Below, piece by piece: positions 1 through 9,219 of a stretch of 64,000 bases of DNA (within the stretch, counting starts at the first letter, position 1; every line of letters starts with the position of its first letter). Origin of the DNA: VAXT01 sp035318925 (GTDB taxonomy: Bacteria; Actinomycetota; Thermoleophilia; Gaiellales; Gaiellaceae); contig DATHDS010000014.1 in the NCBI GenBank assembly GCA_035318925.1, forward strand, positions 1 through 64,000. The letters are read 5' to 3'. The notes under the pieces are model-generated. The model was not told the origin of the DNA. It searched no databases and was given only the letters and a program-made list of their open reading frames with translations. The translations under genes and the position numbers were made by a program.

Positions 1-398
<398 letters not shown>

Positions 399-465
399 TA
401 GAACTCGTGTTAGTCACTATGGAGTTTTGAGGGTGCGCATTTGGCCTGCGCCGACCCTGACAATT

Positions 466-581
<116 letters not shown>

Positions 582-598
582 TTATTTCCGTAACGCGC

Positions 599-654
599 GG
601 TGCCAGACTTCGGTCTGGCACCGCCGTCAGGGCCGCCGCGAGGCGGCCCTTTTC
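599..654 (+). terminator. rrn operon terminator hairpins
   Basis: Two hairpins lie behind the 5S gene. The first is GGTGCCAGAC (599-608), a TTCG loop, and GTCTGGCACC (613-622), without a T run. The second is AGGGCCGCC (629-637), loop GCGA, GGCGGCCCT (642-650), followed by TTTTCT, a classical Rho-independent terminator. Together they should close transcription of the rrn operon before the next gene. Confidence 0.88.
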
Positions 655-676
655 TCTGCGCTCGTACAATCGCGGC

Positions 677-1207
677 ATGGAGCTCAGGTCGAACGGACTG
701 ATCCTCCGACCGTGGAGCCTCGACGATGCGCCCGCGCTCGTCGACGCCTGCAACGACCCCGAGATCGCGCGCTGGCTCCCGATACTTCCCTCGCCCTACA
801 CCGAACAGGATGCGGAGACTTTCATCGGACACTCGCGGGAGAGCTGGGACAGCGGCGAGTCGTTCAACTTCGCAATCGTCGACGCCGAGACGGGGCGACT
901 GGCCGGCTCGATCGCGATGCGCGCCCGACGCTTCAGCACGGGCCACTTCGGCTACTGGGTGGCTCGAGAAGCTCGCGGCCGAGGAGTAGCGACCGAGGCT
1001 CTCAGAGCTCTCTGCCGCTGGGCGGTCGACACGCTCGACGTGAAACGGCTCGAGCTGCTGACCGATCCCGAGAACGTTGCATCCCAACGTGTGGCCGAGA
1101 AGGTGGGCTTTCAGCGCGAGGGAATCCTCCGCTCGTCGCTGGAATACCGCGACGGCATGCGTCGGGACTCGATCATCTTCGCTGCGCTGGCCGGCGAGCT
1201 CGGCTAG
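677..1207 (+). CDS. GNAT family N-acetyltransferase (RimJ/RimL type)
   Basis: A 176-residue acetyl-CoA dependent N-acetyltransferase. It starts MELRSNGLILRPWSLDDAP, typical of RimJ/RimL-like enzymes. The acetyl-CoA pyrophosphate loop reads REARGRGVATEAL (around residues 97-109), and NVASQRVAEKVGFQREG near the C-terminus is the usual final motif of the fold. The substrate (protein N-terminus, aminoglycoside or other amine) cannot be told from sequence. A longer reading frame runs upstream but crosses the terminator and 5S gene, so the ATG at 677 is chosen. A TACAAT box at 665-670, six bases before this ATG, suggests a leaderless mRNA. The stop shares CTAG with the converging protease gene. Confidence 0.88.
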   Translation: MELRSNGLILRPWSLDDAPALVDACNDPEIARWLPILPSPYTEQDAETFIGHSRESWDSGESFNFAIVDAETGRLAGSIAMRARRFSTGHFGYWVAREARGRGVATEALRALCRWAVDTLDVKRLELLTDPENVASQRVAEKVGFQREGILRSSLEYRDGMRRDSIIFAALAGELG

Positions 1208-2043
1208 GCAGCCTCGAGCTTCGCTCGCCACTCGGGATCGAGCCCGCGCAGGCGCCGCACGCGCTCGCCGAGCGGCGGATGCGTCACGAACATCGCTGCG
1301 AGGCCCTCCTCCGCGAACGGGTTCACCGTATAGAGCGGCTCGGTGGCGGGGCTCGCGCGAAACTCGACGTACGAGCCGCCCGCTTCCAGCCGCAGGAGCC
1401 CGTCGGCGAGCCCGTGCGGCGACTCGCAGATCTGCGCAGCCGCGCGATCGGCCGCGAACTCCCTCCGGGGCGAGAGCAGCAGGTGCGTGAAGGCGGCCGC
1501 GATCGGCGCCAACAGGAAGAGGAGCCCGCGCTGGAGCCAGCCTCCGAGCCGGGTCGACTCGATCAGGAAGCCGGCGAGCACCGAAACAGTCGTCTGGACG
1601 AGGACGTCACGGTTCCGGATGTGGACCAGCTCGTGGGCGACGATCCCCTCGAGCTCCGCGGGCTGGGCCGACGTCAGCAGGCCTTCGCTGACCGCGAGCG
1701 ACGAGCCGTTCGGCCCGCGGCCCGCAGCGAAGGCTCGCGGATGCGCGTCGGTGAGCAGGTAGAGGCGCGGCTTCCGGACGCCGGCGCGCGCCGCCAGGCG
1801 CTCGACGGTCGACTGGAAGAGCGGAGCTTCGGCTGCGACCAGTTCCCGTGCGCCGACCATGCCCGGCGCGACCCGGTCGAGGTACCAGTAGAGCGCCGCA
1901 GCGGCCAGCAGCACGCAGAAGACCGAGAGTGACGCGGTTCGATAGCCGCTGGCCCACCACCCGAGCCCCCCGACCAGCGCGCAGAAGCCGAGGAGCAGGA
2001 GCCATGCCTTGAGCAGGTTCCTCGCCGCAGGGAGGAAGCCCAC
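1204..2043 (-). CDS. htpX: M48 family zinc metallopeptidase (HtpX-like)
   Basis: A 279-residue membrane zinc protease of the M48 family, which includes HtpX, involved in turnover of damaged membrane proteins. Two hydrophobic segments lie at about residues 11-30 and 37-53. The catalytic motif HELVH is at 137-141, and a likely third zinc ligand is the Glu in REFAADRA, about 65 residues later. Another hydrophobic stretch follows the catalytic helix. It is the last gene of a three-gene unit with the small protein at 2048 and the phosphatase at 2298. Its stop overlaps that of the converging acetyltransferase. The family is clear; whether it is the true HtpX orthologue is less certain. Confidence 0.85.
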   Translation of the reverse strand: MGFLPAARNLLKAWLLLLGFCALVGGLGWWASGYRTASLSVFCVLLAAAALYWYLDRVAPGMVGARELVAAEAPLFQSTVERLAARAGVRKPRLYLLTDAHPRAFAAGRGPNGSSLAVSEGLLTSAQPAELEGIVAHELVHIRNRDVLVQTTVSVLAGFLIESTRLGGWLQRGLLFLLAPIAAAFTHLLLSPRREFAADRAAAQICESPHGLADGLLRLEAGGSYVEFRASPATEPLYTVNPFAEEGLAAMFVTHPPLGERVRRLRGLDPEWRAKLEAA

Positions 2044-2047
2044 CGGT

Positions 2048-2290
2048 TTAGGTGTCGCGCTCGTCCTCGGCGAACCCGCGCGGAGGCCAGTCCGGCTCGG
2101 GAGCGTCGCAACGGCTCGTGCAGTGGAGCGAGGCGATGTTCTGGAGCGGAATCAAGATGTGCCCGTTCAGCTCGATGTGCGGCACCTCGTCGACCGCGCA
2201 GTAGGCGGTCAGGACGCCCTCGTGGTAGTCACCCCCGAAGAGCGCGACCTCGACCTGCTCGCCCTTGTATTTGCTCGTGTAGTCGTCCAC
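2048..2290 (-). CDS. small conserved-looking protein, possible Sm-like barrel
   Basis: An 80-residue protein of unknown function with a GTG start. Alternating hydrophobic residues (EQVEVALFGGDYHEGVL, then HIELNGHILIPLQNI) suggest a small beta barrel of the Sm/SH3 kind. The C-terminus is charged and rich in Pro, Asp and Glu. It sits 7 bases after the phosphatase gene and 4 bases before the M48 gene, so it is almost certainly co-transcribed with both. The context supports a real gene; the fold is inference. Confidence 0.65.
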   Translation of the reverse strand: MDDYTSKYKGEQVEVALFGGDYHEGVLTAYCAVDEVPHIELNGHILIPLQNIASLHCTSRCDAPEPDWPPRGFAEDERDT

Positions 2291-2297
2291 CGGCGGC

Positions 2298-2816
2298 TCA
2301 GTCTAGTCCGCGCAGGTTTCCGTCCTCGACGGCGACCTTCCACACGCCGCAGTGGTGGATCTCCGGGGGCCGCTCGCCGAGAACAACCTCCTGGGCTCGC
2401 CGCACGGTTCCGCCGTGCGCGACGACGAGGACGCGCCCGTCCGGATGCCTGTCTGCGATCCGGTGCAGAGCCTCGAGTACCCGCTGCCGGTGCTCCTCGT
2501 AGGACTCGCCGTCCCACTGGAGCCCGTCGCGCTCCGCTCGGGTCAAGCCCTGCCAGGAGCCGACGGCGATCTCGCGCAGTCCGGCGTCCCGTTCCACCGG
2601 AAGACCGAGACGAGAGCCGACGATCTCGGCCGTCTCGTGCGCGCGGCAGAGGTCGCTCGAGTACACCGCGTCGAGCGTCTCGTCGTCCAGCGACTCCGCG
2701 AGCGTTACGGCTTGCTTGCGTCCGAGGTCGTTCAGAGGCGGATCGGCATGCCCCTGGTAGCGCCCGTCGCGGTTCCATTGCGTCTCGCCGTGTCGCGCGA
2801 GGAGAATCGTCGTCAC
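2298..2816 (-). CDS. histidine phosphatase family protein
   Basis: A 172-residue phosphatase of the histidine phosphatase (phosphoglycerate mutase-like) superfamily, close to GpmB/CobC-type members. The phosphohistidine motif LARHGET starts near residue 6, with the nucleophile His in RHG. The second active-site His is in VVAHGGT near residue 133, and REIAVGSWQGLT is the usual middle motif. Substrates vary within the family, so a specific reaction is not claimed. The GTG start at 2816 is supported by a TAGCGT -10 box (2829 to 2824) seven bases upstream. It leads the unit phosphatase / small protein / M48 protease. Confidence 0.87.
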   Translation of the reverse strand: MTTILLARHGETQWNRDGRYQGHADPPLNDLGRKQAVTLAESLDDETLDAVYSSDLCRAHETAEIVGSRLGLPVERDAGLREIAVGSWQGLTRAERDGLQWDGESYEEHRQRVLEALHRIADRHPDGRVLVVAHGGTVRRAQEVVLGERPPEIHHCGVWKVAVEDGNLRGLD

Positions 2817-2822
2817 GGGCTG

Positions 2823-2829
2823 TACGCTA
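2823..2829. promoter_or_regulatory. overlapping divergent -10 boxes (TACGCTA)
   Basis: The 20-bp space between the phosphatase start (2816, minus) and the SDR start (2837, plus) contains the symmetric heptamer TACGCTA. Read on the plus strand it gives TACGCT eight bases before TTG; on the minus strand TAGCGT seven bases before GTG. Both would yield leaderless mRNAs. No other promoter fits in this space, and any -35 elements must lie in the opposite coding region. The same geometry recurs at 17380. Confidence 0.6.
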
Positions 2830-2836
2830 GCTCTCC

Positions 2837-3622
2837 TTGGATCTGGGGCTCGCCGACCGAGTTTGCGTCGTCACCGGCTCGACGAGCGGGATCGGGCTGG
2901 TCGCTGCCCAGATGCTCGCCGCCGAGGGTGCGCAGGTCGTCGTCTGCGGCCGCGACTCCGGACGGGTGGAGCTGGCTCGTGCCGGCACCGGGGCGGCGCT
3001 CGGAGTCGTCTGCGACCTCGGAGAGCCGAGGGCGCCGGAACAGCTGATCGGCGAGGCGACGCGGGCCCTCGGACGGGTCGACTGCCTCGTCAACAACGTC
3101 GGCCTCGCCTACCAGGCCGACTTCGAGGAGCTCTCGGACGAGCAGTGGGACGAGATGTGGCAGCTGAACGTGATGAGCTACGCGCGCTCGATCCGCGCCG
3201 TGCTGCCCGGCATGCGGGAGCGAGGGCGCGGCTCGATTGTCAACGTCTCCTCCACCTCCGGGAAGCGGCCGTCGACGTCGATGCCGAACTACTCGGTGAC
3301 GAAGGCCGCGGTGCTCTCGCTCTCGCGGCTCGTCGCCGATCTCTATGCGAAAGACGGGATCCGCTCGAACGCGATCGCGCCCGGCCCGACGGCGACCGAA
3401 GCCTGGCTCGCGCCCGGCGGGCTCGCCGACCAGCAGGCGCGGCGGACAGGCAAGTCGCGGGACGAGGTGCTCGAGACGGTGGCGAAAGGCCGCCCGCTCG
3501 GCCGCCTCGCGGAGCCTGACGAGATCGCCGCCGTGGTCGTCTTCCTGTGCTCGGACCGCGCCAACTATGTGACAGGTTCGGCGTGGAGCGCGGACGGCGG
3601 CACTGTCCCGATCATCATCTAA
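2837..3622 (+). CDS. SDR family NAD(P)-dependent oxidoreductase
   Basis: A 261-residue short-chain dehydrogenase/reductase. The cofactor motif TGSTSGIG lies near residues 14-21, NNVG near 87-90, the catalytic Ser in VNVSST near 137-142, and the YSVTK motif (Tyr and Lys) near 152-156. The C-terminal VTGSAWSADGG is typical of the FabG-like classical group. The substrate cannot be deduced. The start is TTG, matching a TACGCT box eight bases upstream. The gene ends one base before the GTG of dgt, so the two are probably co-transcribed. Confidence 0.88.
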   Translation: MDLGLADRVCVVTGSTSGIGLVAAQMLAAEGAQVVVCGRDSGRVELARAGTGAALGVVCDLGEPRAPEQLIGEATRALGRVDCLVNNVGLAYQADFEELSDEQWDEMWQLNVMSYARSIRAVLPGMRERGRGSIVNVSSTSGKRPSTSMPNYSVTKAAVLSLSRLVADLYAKDGIRSNAIAPGPTATEAWLAPGGLADQQARRTGKSRDEVLETVAKGRPLGRLAEPDEIAAVVVFLCSDRANYVTGSAWSADGGTVPIII

Positions 3623-3623
3623 C

Positions 3624-4589
3624 GTGGCGGAACAGATGCCCGGAGTGAAAGGGAGAGTGGCGGACGCCTTCGAGGCTCGGATTCGCGAGCACGAGGAGGC
3701 TTGGCTGTCCCCGCTCGCGGTAAGGTCCTACAAGACACGCGGGCGCGCGCGCGAGGAGGCCGAGGACCGGGTGCGGACGCCCTTCCAGCGGGACCGCGAC
3801 CGGATCCTGCACTCGAAGGCGTTCCGGCGCCTCAAGGGCAAGACGCAGGTGTTCATCGACCCGGCCGGCGACCACTTCCGCACCCGCATGACGCACACGC
3901 TCGAGACGACGGCGATCGCCCGCGGCGTCGCCCGGGCCCTCCAGCTGAACGAGGACCTGACGGAAGCCGTCGGCCTCGGTCACGACATGGGCCACACGCC
4001 GTTCGGCCACGTCGGCGAGGAGGAGCTCGACGCCTGCCTGCGGGAGCGGTTCGAGCTCGGTTTCCGCCACAACGAGCAGTCGCTCAGGATCGCCGAGAGC
4101 CTGAACCTGACGTGGGAGGTGCGCGACGGCATCCTCAAGCACACGGGCGACGTCGAGCCAGAGACGCTCGAGGGCAAGATCGTGCGCATCGTCGACCGCG
4201 TGGCGTACATCAACCACGACATCGACGACGCGATCCGCCACGAGATCCTGAGCGTGGACGACCTGCCTCGCGACGAGGTCGCCCTGCTCGGCCCGAGCGG
4301 GTCGAAGCGCATCAACACGCTCGTCCACGATCTCGTCGAATCATCGGCGGCCGCGGGCGACATCGTCCAGAGCGAGGATGTGGCCTCGGCGATGCTCTCG
4401 CTCCGGGGGTTCATGTTCGAGCGCGTCTACCTCGGCCCGCACACGGCCGAAGAGCACACGCGCGCGCGAGAGACCGTGCGGCGCATCTTCGACCAGCTCG
4501 CCGACCGGGGAGACCCGCCGGCGGAGATCGTGGACTATCTCTCGGGCATGACCGACCGCTTCGCCCTCCAGTACGCGGCCGCGCTCTAG
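3624..4589 (+). CDS. dgt: deoxyguanosinetriphosphate triphosphohydrolase-like protein
   Basis: A 321-residue HD-domain dNTP triphosphohydrolase. The HD residues are visible as RTRMTHTLE, then GLGHDMGHTPFGH, then the later Asp in IVDRVAYINHDIDDA. RLKGKTQVF near residue 70 is a conserved family motif. Such enzymes cleave dNTPs to nucleosides and triphosphate and influence the dNTP pool. The GTG start lies one base after the SDR stop. The stop TAG overlaps the GTG of dnaG by one base (TAGTG). The dgt-dnaG pairing is common in actinobacteria. Confidence 0.92.
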   Translation: MAEQMPGVKGRVADAFEARIREHEEAWLSPLAVRSYKTRGRAREEAEDRVRTPFQRDRDRILHSKAFRRLKGKTQVFIDPAGDHFRTRMTHTLETTAIARGVARALQLNEDLTEAVGLGHDMGHTPFGHVGEEELDACLRERFELGFRHNEQSLRIAESLNLTWEVRDGILKHTGDVEPETLEGKIVRIVDRVAYINHDIDDAIRHEILSVDDLPRDEVALLGPSGSKRINTLVHDLVESSAAAGDIVQSEDVASAMLSLRGFMFERVYLGPHTAEEHTRARETVRRIFDQLADRGDPPAEIVDYLSGMTDRFALQYAAAL

Positions 4590-6217
4590 TGGCGCGCATC
4601 AAGGACACCTCCGTCGACGCGGTCAAGGCTGCGGCCAACATCGTCGACCTCGTCGAGGCGCGCACGCGCCTGCGCAAGGTCGGCGGCCGCTACACGGGGC
4701 TCTGCCCGTTCCACCAGGAGAAGACGCCGTCGTTCTCCGTCTCGCCGGACCGCGGCACTTACCACTGCTTCGGCTGCGGGGTCGGGGGCGACTCGATCTC
4801 GTTCGTGCGCGAGATCGAAGGGCTCGACTTCGTCGGCGCGATCGAGTGGCTCGCCGACCGCTTCTCGGTCCCGCTGGAGTACGAGGACTCGACGCCGGAG
4901 GCGGATGCCCAGCGCAAGCGCAAGGAGCGCCTCTACGCGCTGCTCGAGCAGGCGGCGTCGTTCTACGAGCGCGTGCTCTGGTCGGAGTCGGGCAAGGCGG
5001 TTCAGGAGTACCTAGCCTCGCGTGGCCTGCGTGAGGACGCCTGCCGCGAGTTCCGCCTCGGGCTCTCGTCCGGAGGCTCGCTCGCGAAGAAGGCGCGCGA
5101 GAAGGGGTTCACTTCGGATGAGCTCACCGCGGCCGGCCTCCTCAGTCGGCGCGGCACCGACTATTTCCGGCGACGACTGATGTTCCCGCTGACCGACGCG
5201 CGCGGCCGCGTGATCGGCTTCCAGGCGCGCAAGCTCCACGAGGACGACCCTCTGCGCGGCAAGTACGTCAACTCGCCCGAGAGCGATCTGTTCCACAAGT
5301 CGAACGTGCTCTACGGGCTCCACCTCGCACGGCCGGCTGTCGCGAAGGAGGATCGAGCCGTCGTCGTCGAGGGAAACACCGATGTGATCGCGCTCCGCCA
5401 GTCGGGGCTCCAGCCGGTCGTCGCCTCGATGGGGACGGCGCTCACCGAGCGGCAGCTCGTCGAGCTGTCGCGGCTGACGAAGCGCGTCTTTCTTTGCTTC
5501 GACTCCGACGCGGCCGGGGAGGAGGCGACGCTCCGCGGCATGGAGCTCGCGCTTCGGCAGGGCTTCGAGATCCGAGTGGTCGCGCTTCCGAAGGGAAAGG
5601 ACCCCGCGGACGATGCGGCCGGCTTCGAAGGACGACTCGCCGAGGCCGAGGCCTATGCGGTTCACCGCGTGCGCCTGGAGCTCGACCGCGCCCGGGACAA
5701 GCAGCACGCGTACCTGCGCGTCCAGGACGTCCTCAACGGGATCCCGGAGTCGCCCGAGCGCCACGACGCGTGGCAGCTGGCAAACGACCGGCTCGGGATC
5801 ACGGTTCAGCTGCAACGCGCGGGCAGCGGCGCGACCGGTGCTGCCGCCTCGCCGAGGCTGATCGACGCGGGGGAGAGGCTCGAGCGCGAGGCCCTCGCCG
5901 GCTGTATCGCCCATCCGGAGCTCGTGCGCGTGCTGGCCGAGATGAGCCCCGACCACTTCGACAGCGACGAGAACCGGCGGCTCAGGCAGCACCTCGTGGA
6001 CGAGAGCGAGCCCGACTCGGACCTCGTGCCGCTGATCGCCGAGCTCGACGCCCGCGCAGCCGCTGAAGCGATCGACGAGGCGACTAGCACGGAGCTCCTG
6101 CTCCGCTTGCGCGAGCGGCACCTACGCCGAGAGATCGCGGGCGCCGATCCCGAGCGCACGAAAGAGCTCCAGGAAGCTCTGGAGAAAGTCCGGGCAGCCG
6201 TCGGAGAGCTCGTCTAG
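4589..6217 (+). CDS. dnaG: DNA primase
   Basis: A 542-residue DnaG primase, which makes RNA primers at the replication fork. The N-terminal zinc finger has Cys39, His42, Cys60 and Cys63 (LCPFH and CFGCG). The TOPRIM catalytic centre includes VVEGNTDVIAL and the metal-binding FDSDAAGEE. The C-terminal third is the helicase-interaction type domain. The length is slightly below the usual 580-640 residues. The GTG start overlaps the dgt stop. Sigma factor rpoD, often the next gene, is absent; a tRNA-Asn follows instead. Confidence 0.95.
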   Translation: MARIKDTSVDAVKAAANIVDLVEARTRLRKVGGRYTGLCPFHQEKTPSFSVSPDRGTYHCFGCGVGGDSISFVREIEGLDFVGAIEWLADRFSVPLEYEDSTPEADAQRKRKERLYALLEQAASFYERVLWSESGKAVQEYLASRGLREDACREFRLGLSSGGSLAKKAREKGFTSDELTAAGLLSRRGTDYFRRRLMFPLTDARGRVIGFQARKLHEDDPLRGKYVNSPESDLFHKSNVLYGLHLARPAVAKEDRAVVVEGNTDVIALRQSGLQPVVASMGTALTERQLVELSRLTKRVFLCFDSDAAGEEATLRGMELALRQGFEIRVVALPKGKDPADDAAGFEGRLAEAEAYAVHRVRLELDRARDKQHAYLRVQDVLNGIPESPERHDAWQLANDRLGITVQLQRAGSGATGAAASPRLIDAGERLEREALAGCIAHPELVRVLAEMSPDHFDSDENRRLRQHLVDESEPDSDLVPLIAELDARAAAEAIDEATSTELLLRLRERHLRREIAGADPERTKELQEALEKVRAAVGELV

Positions 6218-6248
6218 GCACCGCTACAATTCCGCGGCCGAGCACCGT

Positions 6249-6323
<75 letters not shown>

Positions 6324-6334
6324 TTCGCTTGATC

Positions 6335-6469
<135 letters not shown>

Positions 6470-6497
6470 TTCCGTATCGGACAGTAGGCTCGTGGGC

Positions 6498-7127
6498 TTG
6501 GAGCTCGACCACGTATTGATCGCGGTAGCCGACCTCGGGTCGGCTGCGCGCGAGTTCGAGACGCGGTACGGCCTTGCTTCGATCGAGGGCGGCCGGCACC
6601 CAGGCTGGGGCACCGCCAATAGGATCGTGCCGCTCGGCGAGACCTACGTCGAGCTGATCGCTGTCGTCGACGAGGCCGAGGCTGCGAAGACCGCGGTCGG
6701 GCGCTGGGTCGCGCAGGTCCGTTCCGAGCTCGGCCGGCCACTCGGGTGGGCCGTCCGCACGCACGAGCTCGACGATGTCGCTCGACGGCTGGGCCTGACC
6801 GTCGGCGCCGGCTCGAGGGCGACTCCCGGCGGCGCAGTGCTGCGCTGGCGGAGCGCGGGCCTCGACGAGGCCGCCGCTGAGCCCCCGCTTCCCTTCTTCA
6901 TCGAGTGGGCGCAAGGGACGCCGTTTCCCGGCCGCGCGAGCGCAACCCACCGGGACGGGCACGTCAAGCTCGCAAGACTCGTTCTCCAGGGCGAACCCGA
7001 TCGATTCGCTGCCTGGCTCGGCCAGCACGACCTGCCGATCACCGTTCGCGCTGGTGCGCCCGGCGTCGCGGAGATCGTCCTCTCGAGCAGCGGAGGCGAG
7101 ATCGTCTTGGAACGCAGTTCAGAGTGA
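6498..7127 (+). CDS. VOC / glyoxalase-like domain protein
   Basis: A 209-residue protein of the glyoxalase-like (VOC) group. It opens with MELDHVLIAVADL and has GGRHPGWGTANRIVPLG followed by YVELIAV, a combination typical of the single-chain glyoxalase-like family. The C-terminal half (HVKLARLVLQGEP) looks like a second module. The enzymatic role is unknown. The TTG at 6498 is chosen because a TAGGCT -10 box (6485-6490) lies seven bases before it, pointing to a leaderless mRNA; an in-frame GTG at 6492 is the alternative. The frame continues further upstream only through the broken tRNA. Confidence 0.78.
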   Translation: MELDHVLIAVADLGSAAREFETRYGLASIEGGRHPGWGTANRIVPLGETYVELIAVVDEAEAAKTAVGRWVAQVRSELGRPLGWAVRTHELDDVARRLGLTVGAGSRATPGGAVLRWRSAGLDEAAAEPPLPFFIEWAQGTPFPGRASATHRDGHVKLARLVLQGEPDRFAAWLGQHDLPITVRAGAPGVAEIVLSSSGGEIVLERSSE

Positions 7128-7196
7128 CCGGTCGGGTGTGCTCCGCTGAGAGGCTAGGATCGGCGGTTCCCTTTCACGTCGAGATTTGGAGGAGAC

Positions 7197-7493
7197 ATGT
7201 CGACTTTCGGCATCGTCCACCGGTTCCCCGGTGGGACGAAGGAGCAGTATGAAGCGGGGCTCACTCGTGTTCACCCGGCTGACGGGAGTCTTCCCGAGGG
7301 CCAGAGATACCACGCGGCCGGCCCCACGGATGACGGGTGGATCGTGGTCGCGCTCTGGGACTCTCGTGAGAGCTATGAGAGCTTCCGCGACGAGACGCTG
7401 ATGCCAGGGCTTCAAGCCCTCGGCGATGCCACGTTCCCTACGCCGCCGCAGTCAACGGAGTTCGAGATTCACAAGGAAAAGCAGGGCTCCTAA
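7197..7493 (+). CDS. small alpha/beta-barrel (antibiotic biosynthesis monooxygenase-like) protein
   Basis: A 98-residue protein of unknown function. The pattern of a short first strand (FGIVHRFPGG), YHAAGPTDDGWIVVALWDSRESYESF, and a final strand resembles the dimeric ferredoxin-like ABM/YciI fold. A clear ribosome binding site GGAGGAG lies just before the ATG, and a TAGGAT box at 7154-7159 could be the promoter. No catalytic residue can be assigned. The next gene, a secreted hydrolase, has its own Shine-Dalgarno sequence 23 bases later. Confidence 0.72.
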   Translation: MSTFGIVHRFPGGTKEQYEAGLTRVHPADGSLPEGQRYHAAGPTDDGWIVVALWDSRESYESFRDETLMPGLQALGDATFPTPPQSTEFEIHKEKQGS

Positions 7494-7527
7494 CTAACGT
7501 GAACAGCCGCGGCATAGGAGGTGTGTG

Positions 7528-8340
7528 ATGCAGATTCGAAGGTTCGTCCTTGTTGGCTTCGTCGTCGCGGCCCTGGCCGGAGCGGCGACTGCTTCGGCGT
7601 CGCCGCCCGCGCCGGGCAGCATCGCCGCCATCGGCGACTCGATCACGCGCGCGACCGACGTTTGCTGCTGGTACGGAGACCACCCGGCACAGTCATGGAG
7701 CACCGGTGGCGGTCTCTTCGACGGGATTCAGAGCCACTACGAGCGACTCCTAGCGTTGAACCCGGGAATCTACGGGCACAACTACAACGACTCGCGCGCA
7801 GGAGCGAAGATGCGGGACGCCAAGGGTCAGGCGCAGGCCGCGGTGGCGCAGCACGCGGCTTACGTGACGATCCTGATGGGCGCCAACGACGTCTGCACGC
7901 GCTCGCCGTCGACCATGACGAGCGTGGCCGACTTCCAGGCGCAATTCACCGCCACTATGGACACGCTCGCCGCCGGGCTGCCCGCTGGATCGCACGTCTT
8001 CGTGAGCAGCATCCCGAACGTCTACCAACTGTGGCAGCTCCTCCACGGCAACAGCACCGCCCGGTTCGTCTGGTGGGCGGCTCAGATCTGCCAGTCGATG
8101 CTCTCGCAGTTCAATAGCGAGCAGGCGCGCCAGTTCGTGCTCGCGCGCGAGCAGGCGTTCAACCAGGTCCTGGGCGACGTGTGCAGCCAGTACGCGCTAT
8201 GCCGGTTCGACGACGACGCCGTCTTCAACTACCAGTTCACGGCGGGCCAGGTGAGCACGCTCGACTACTTCCATCCGAGCCTGACGGGTCAGGCCACGCT
8301 CGGCGGTGTCACATGGCAGAGGTCGTGGTGGGGGACCTAA
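7528..8340 (+). CDS. secreted SGNH/GDSL-type hydrolase
   Basis: A 270-residue exported esterase-like protein. Residues 1-25 form a signal peptide (MQIRRF, hydrophobic core, ATASASP). The catalytic blocks of the SGNH superfamily are visible: block I AAIGDSIT, block III ILMGANDVC, and block V DYFHPSLTGQ with Asp and His of the triad. It probably acts on an ester or acyl group outside the cell; the substrate is unknown. ATG at 7528 is preferred over the GTG three bases before it, because AGGAGG (7516-7521) is spaced six bases from it. Confidence 0.86.
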   Translation: MQIRRFVLVGFVVAALAGAATASASPPAPGSIAAIGDSITRATDVCCWYGDHPAQSWSTGGGLFDGIQSHYERLLALNPGIYGHNYNDSRAGAKMRDAKGQAQAAVAQHAAYVTILMGANDVCTRSPSTMTSVADFQAQFTATMDTLAAGLPAGSHVFVSSIPNVYQLWQLLHGNSTARFVWWAAQICQSMLSQFNSEQARQFVLAREQAFNQVLGDVCSQYALCRFDDDAVFNYQFTAGQVSTLDYFHPSLTGQATLGGVTWQRSWWGT

Positions 8341-8410
8341 CCGCTAGCGATACACGCTGAACGGGCGGATCGACCGGCTCTAGGCCATCGCTCGTAAGGC
8401 TGCGGCACGT

Positions 8411-8461
8411 GTCCCTTTTGGCCCTGTCCAGGGCCAGGCCCTCGACAGGGCTGACGGGGAC
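8411..8461 (+). terminator. nested hairpin after the SGNH hydrolase gene
   Basis: Behind the hydrolase gene, CCCTGTC (8422-8428) pairs with GACAGGG (8444-8450). An outer GTCCC (8411-8415) can pair with GGGAC (8457-8461). There is no T run after the stem, so it may act as an intrinsic-like terminator or an mRNA end stabiliser. It shares TGTCCAGGG with the tandem repeat at 36857. Confidence 0.45.
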
Positions 8462-8491
8462 ATGGCCGATCGGGGGTAGCCTGCGACCAGA

Positions 8492-9178
8492 GTGCTCGCG
8501 AGACCTGGACCGCTGCGGACGCGCCTACTGGTCTTGCTATTGGCCGTGGGCGCGGCCTTTGCGTTCGCCGGCGCGGCTCCGAGCGCTCCTCCCGCTGGGG
8601 CAACTGCGCTCTGCCGCGACGGCACGTACAGCTTCTCGAAGCACCACTCCGGCACTTGCTCCCAGCACGGCGGCGTCGCGAAATGGCTCGACGGGAGCGG
8701 TACGAGCGGCGGCACTCGGATCAGCGTCGGCCAGACCGTACTGCTTGCCTCGCGAACTCGCACGAGCGGGTGCAGGCTCGGCCCGAATCCGGATCGCCGC
8801 TGTTCGCCCGGCGCCTACTACAGCAAGCTGACGAAGAGGGTCATCTGCGGCACCGGCTTCCGCACGAGCTCGATTCGCAACGTGCCCCAATCGGAGAAGT
8901 TCGCGGTCGAGCGCGAATACGGACTGGCAGCCGCCCGCTACGGGCGCACGCTCGAGATCGACCACATCGTCAGCCTCGAGCTCGGCGGCTCGAACGACAT
9001 CGCCAACCTGTTCCCGGAAAAGCTCGCTCCCGCCCCGGGCTACAAGGTCAAGGATCGCCTCGAGAACAGGGTCCATGATTGGGTCTGCGCCGGGAAGATC
9101 GCGCTCCGGCCGGCGCAAAGGCAGATCGCCGGCAACTGGCAGGCGCTCTACCGCAAGGTCTTCGGCGTCGCGCCCTAG
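8492..9178 (+). CDS. secreted protein with DUF3761-like and HNH-nuclease-like regions
   Basis: A 228-residue exported protein. A signal peptide covers about residues 1-37. The segment LCRDGTYSFSKHHSGTCSQH followed by GGVAKWL resembles DUF3761, a small cysteine-containing module. The C-terminal part has EIDHIVSLELGGSNDIANL, which matches the core of HNH-type nucleases (DH, then N) as found in extracellular nucleases. A secreted DNase is therefore plausible but inferred. The GTG at 8492 is the first start of the frame; a TAGCCT box lies nine bases upstream. Confidence 0.75.
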   Translation: MLARPGPLRTRLLVLLLAVGAAFAFAGAAPSAPPAGATALCRDGTYSFSKHHSGTCSQHGGVAKWLDGSGTSGGTRISVGQTVLLASRTRTSGCRLGPNPDRRCSPGAYYSKLTKRVICGTGFRTSSIRNVPQSEKFAVEREYGLAAARYGRTLEIDHIVSLELGGSNDIANLFPEKLAPAPGYKVKDRLENRVHDWVCAGKIALRPAQRQIAGNWQALYRKVFGVAP

Positions 9179-9219
9179 CGTGGCCGGTCGCGCCCCACTC
9201 CACGGCTAGGCTTGAGCCG

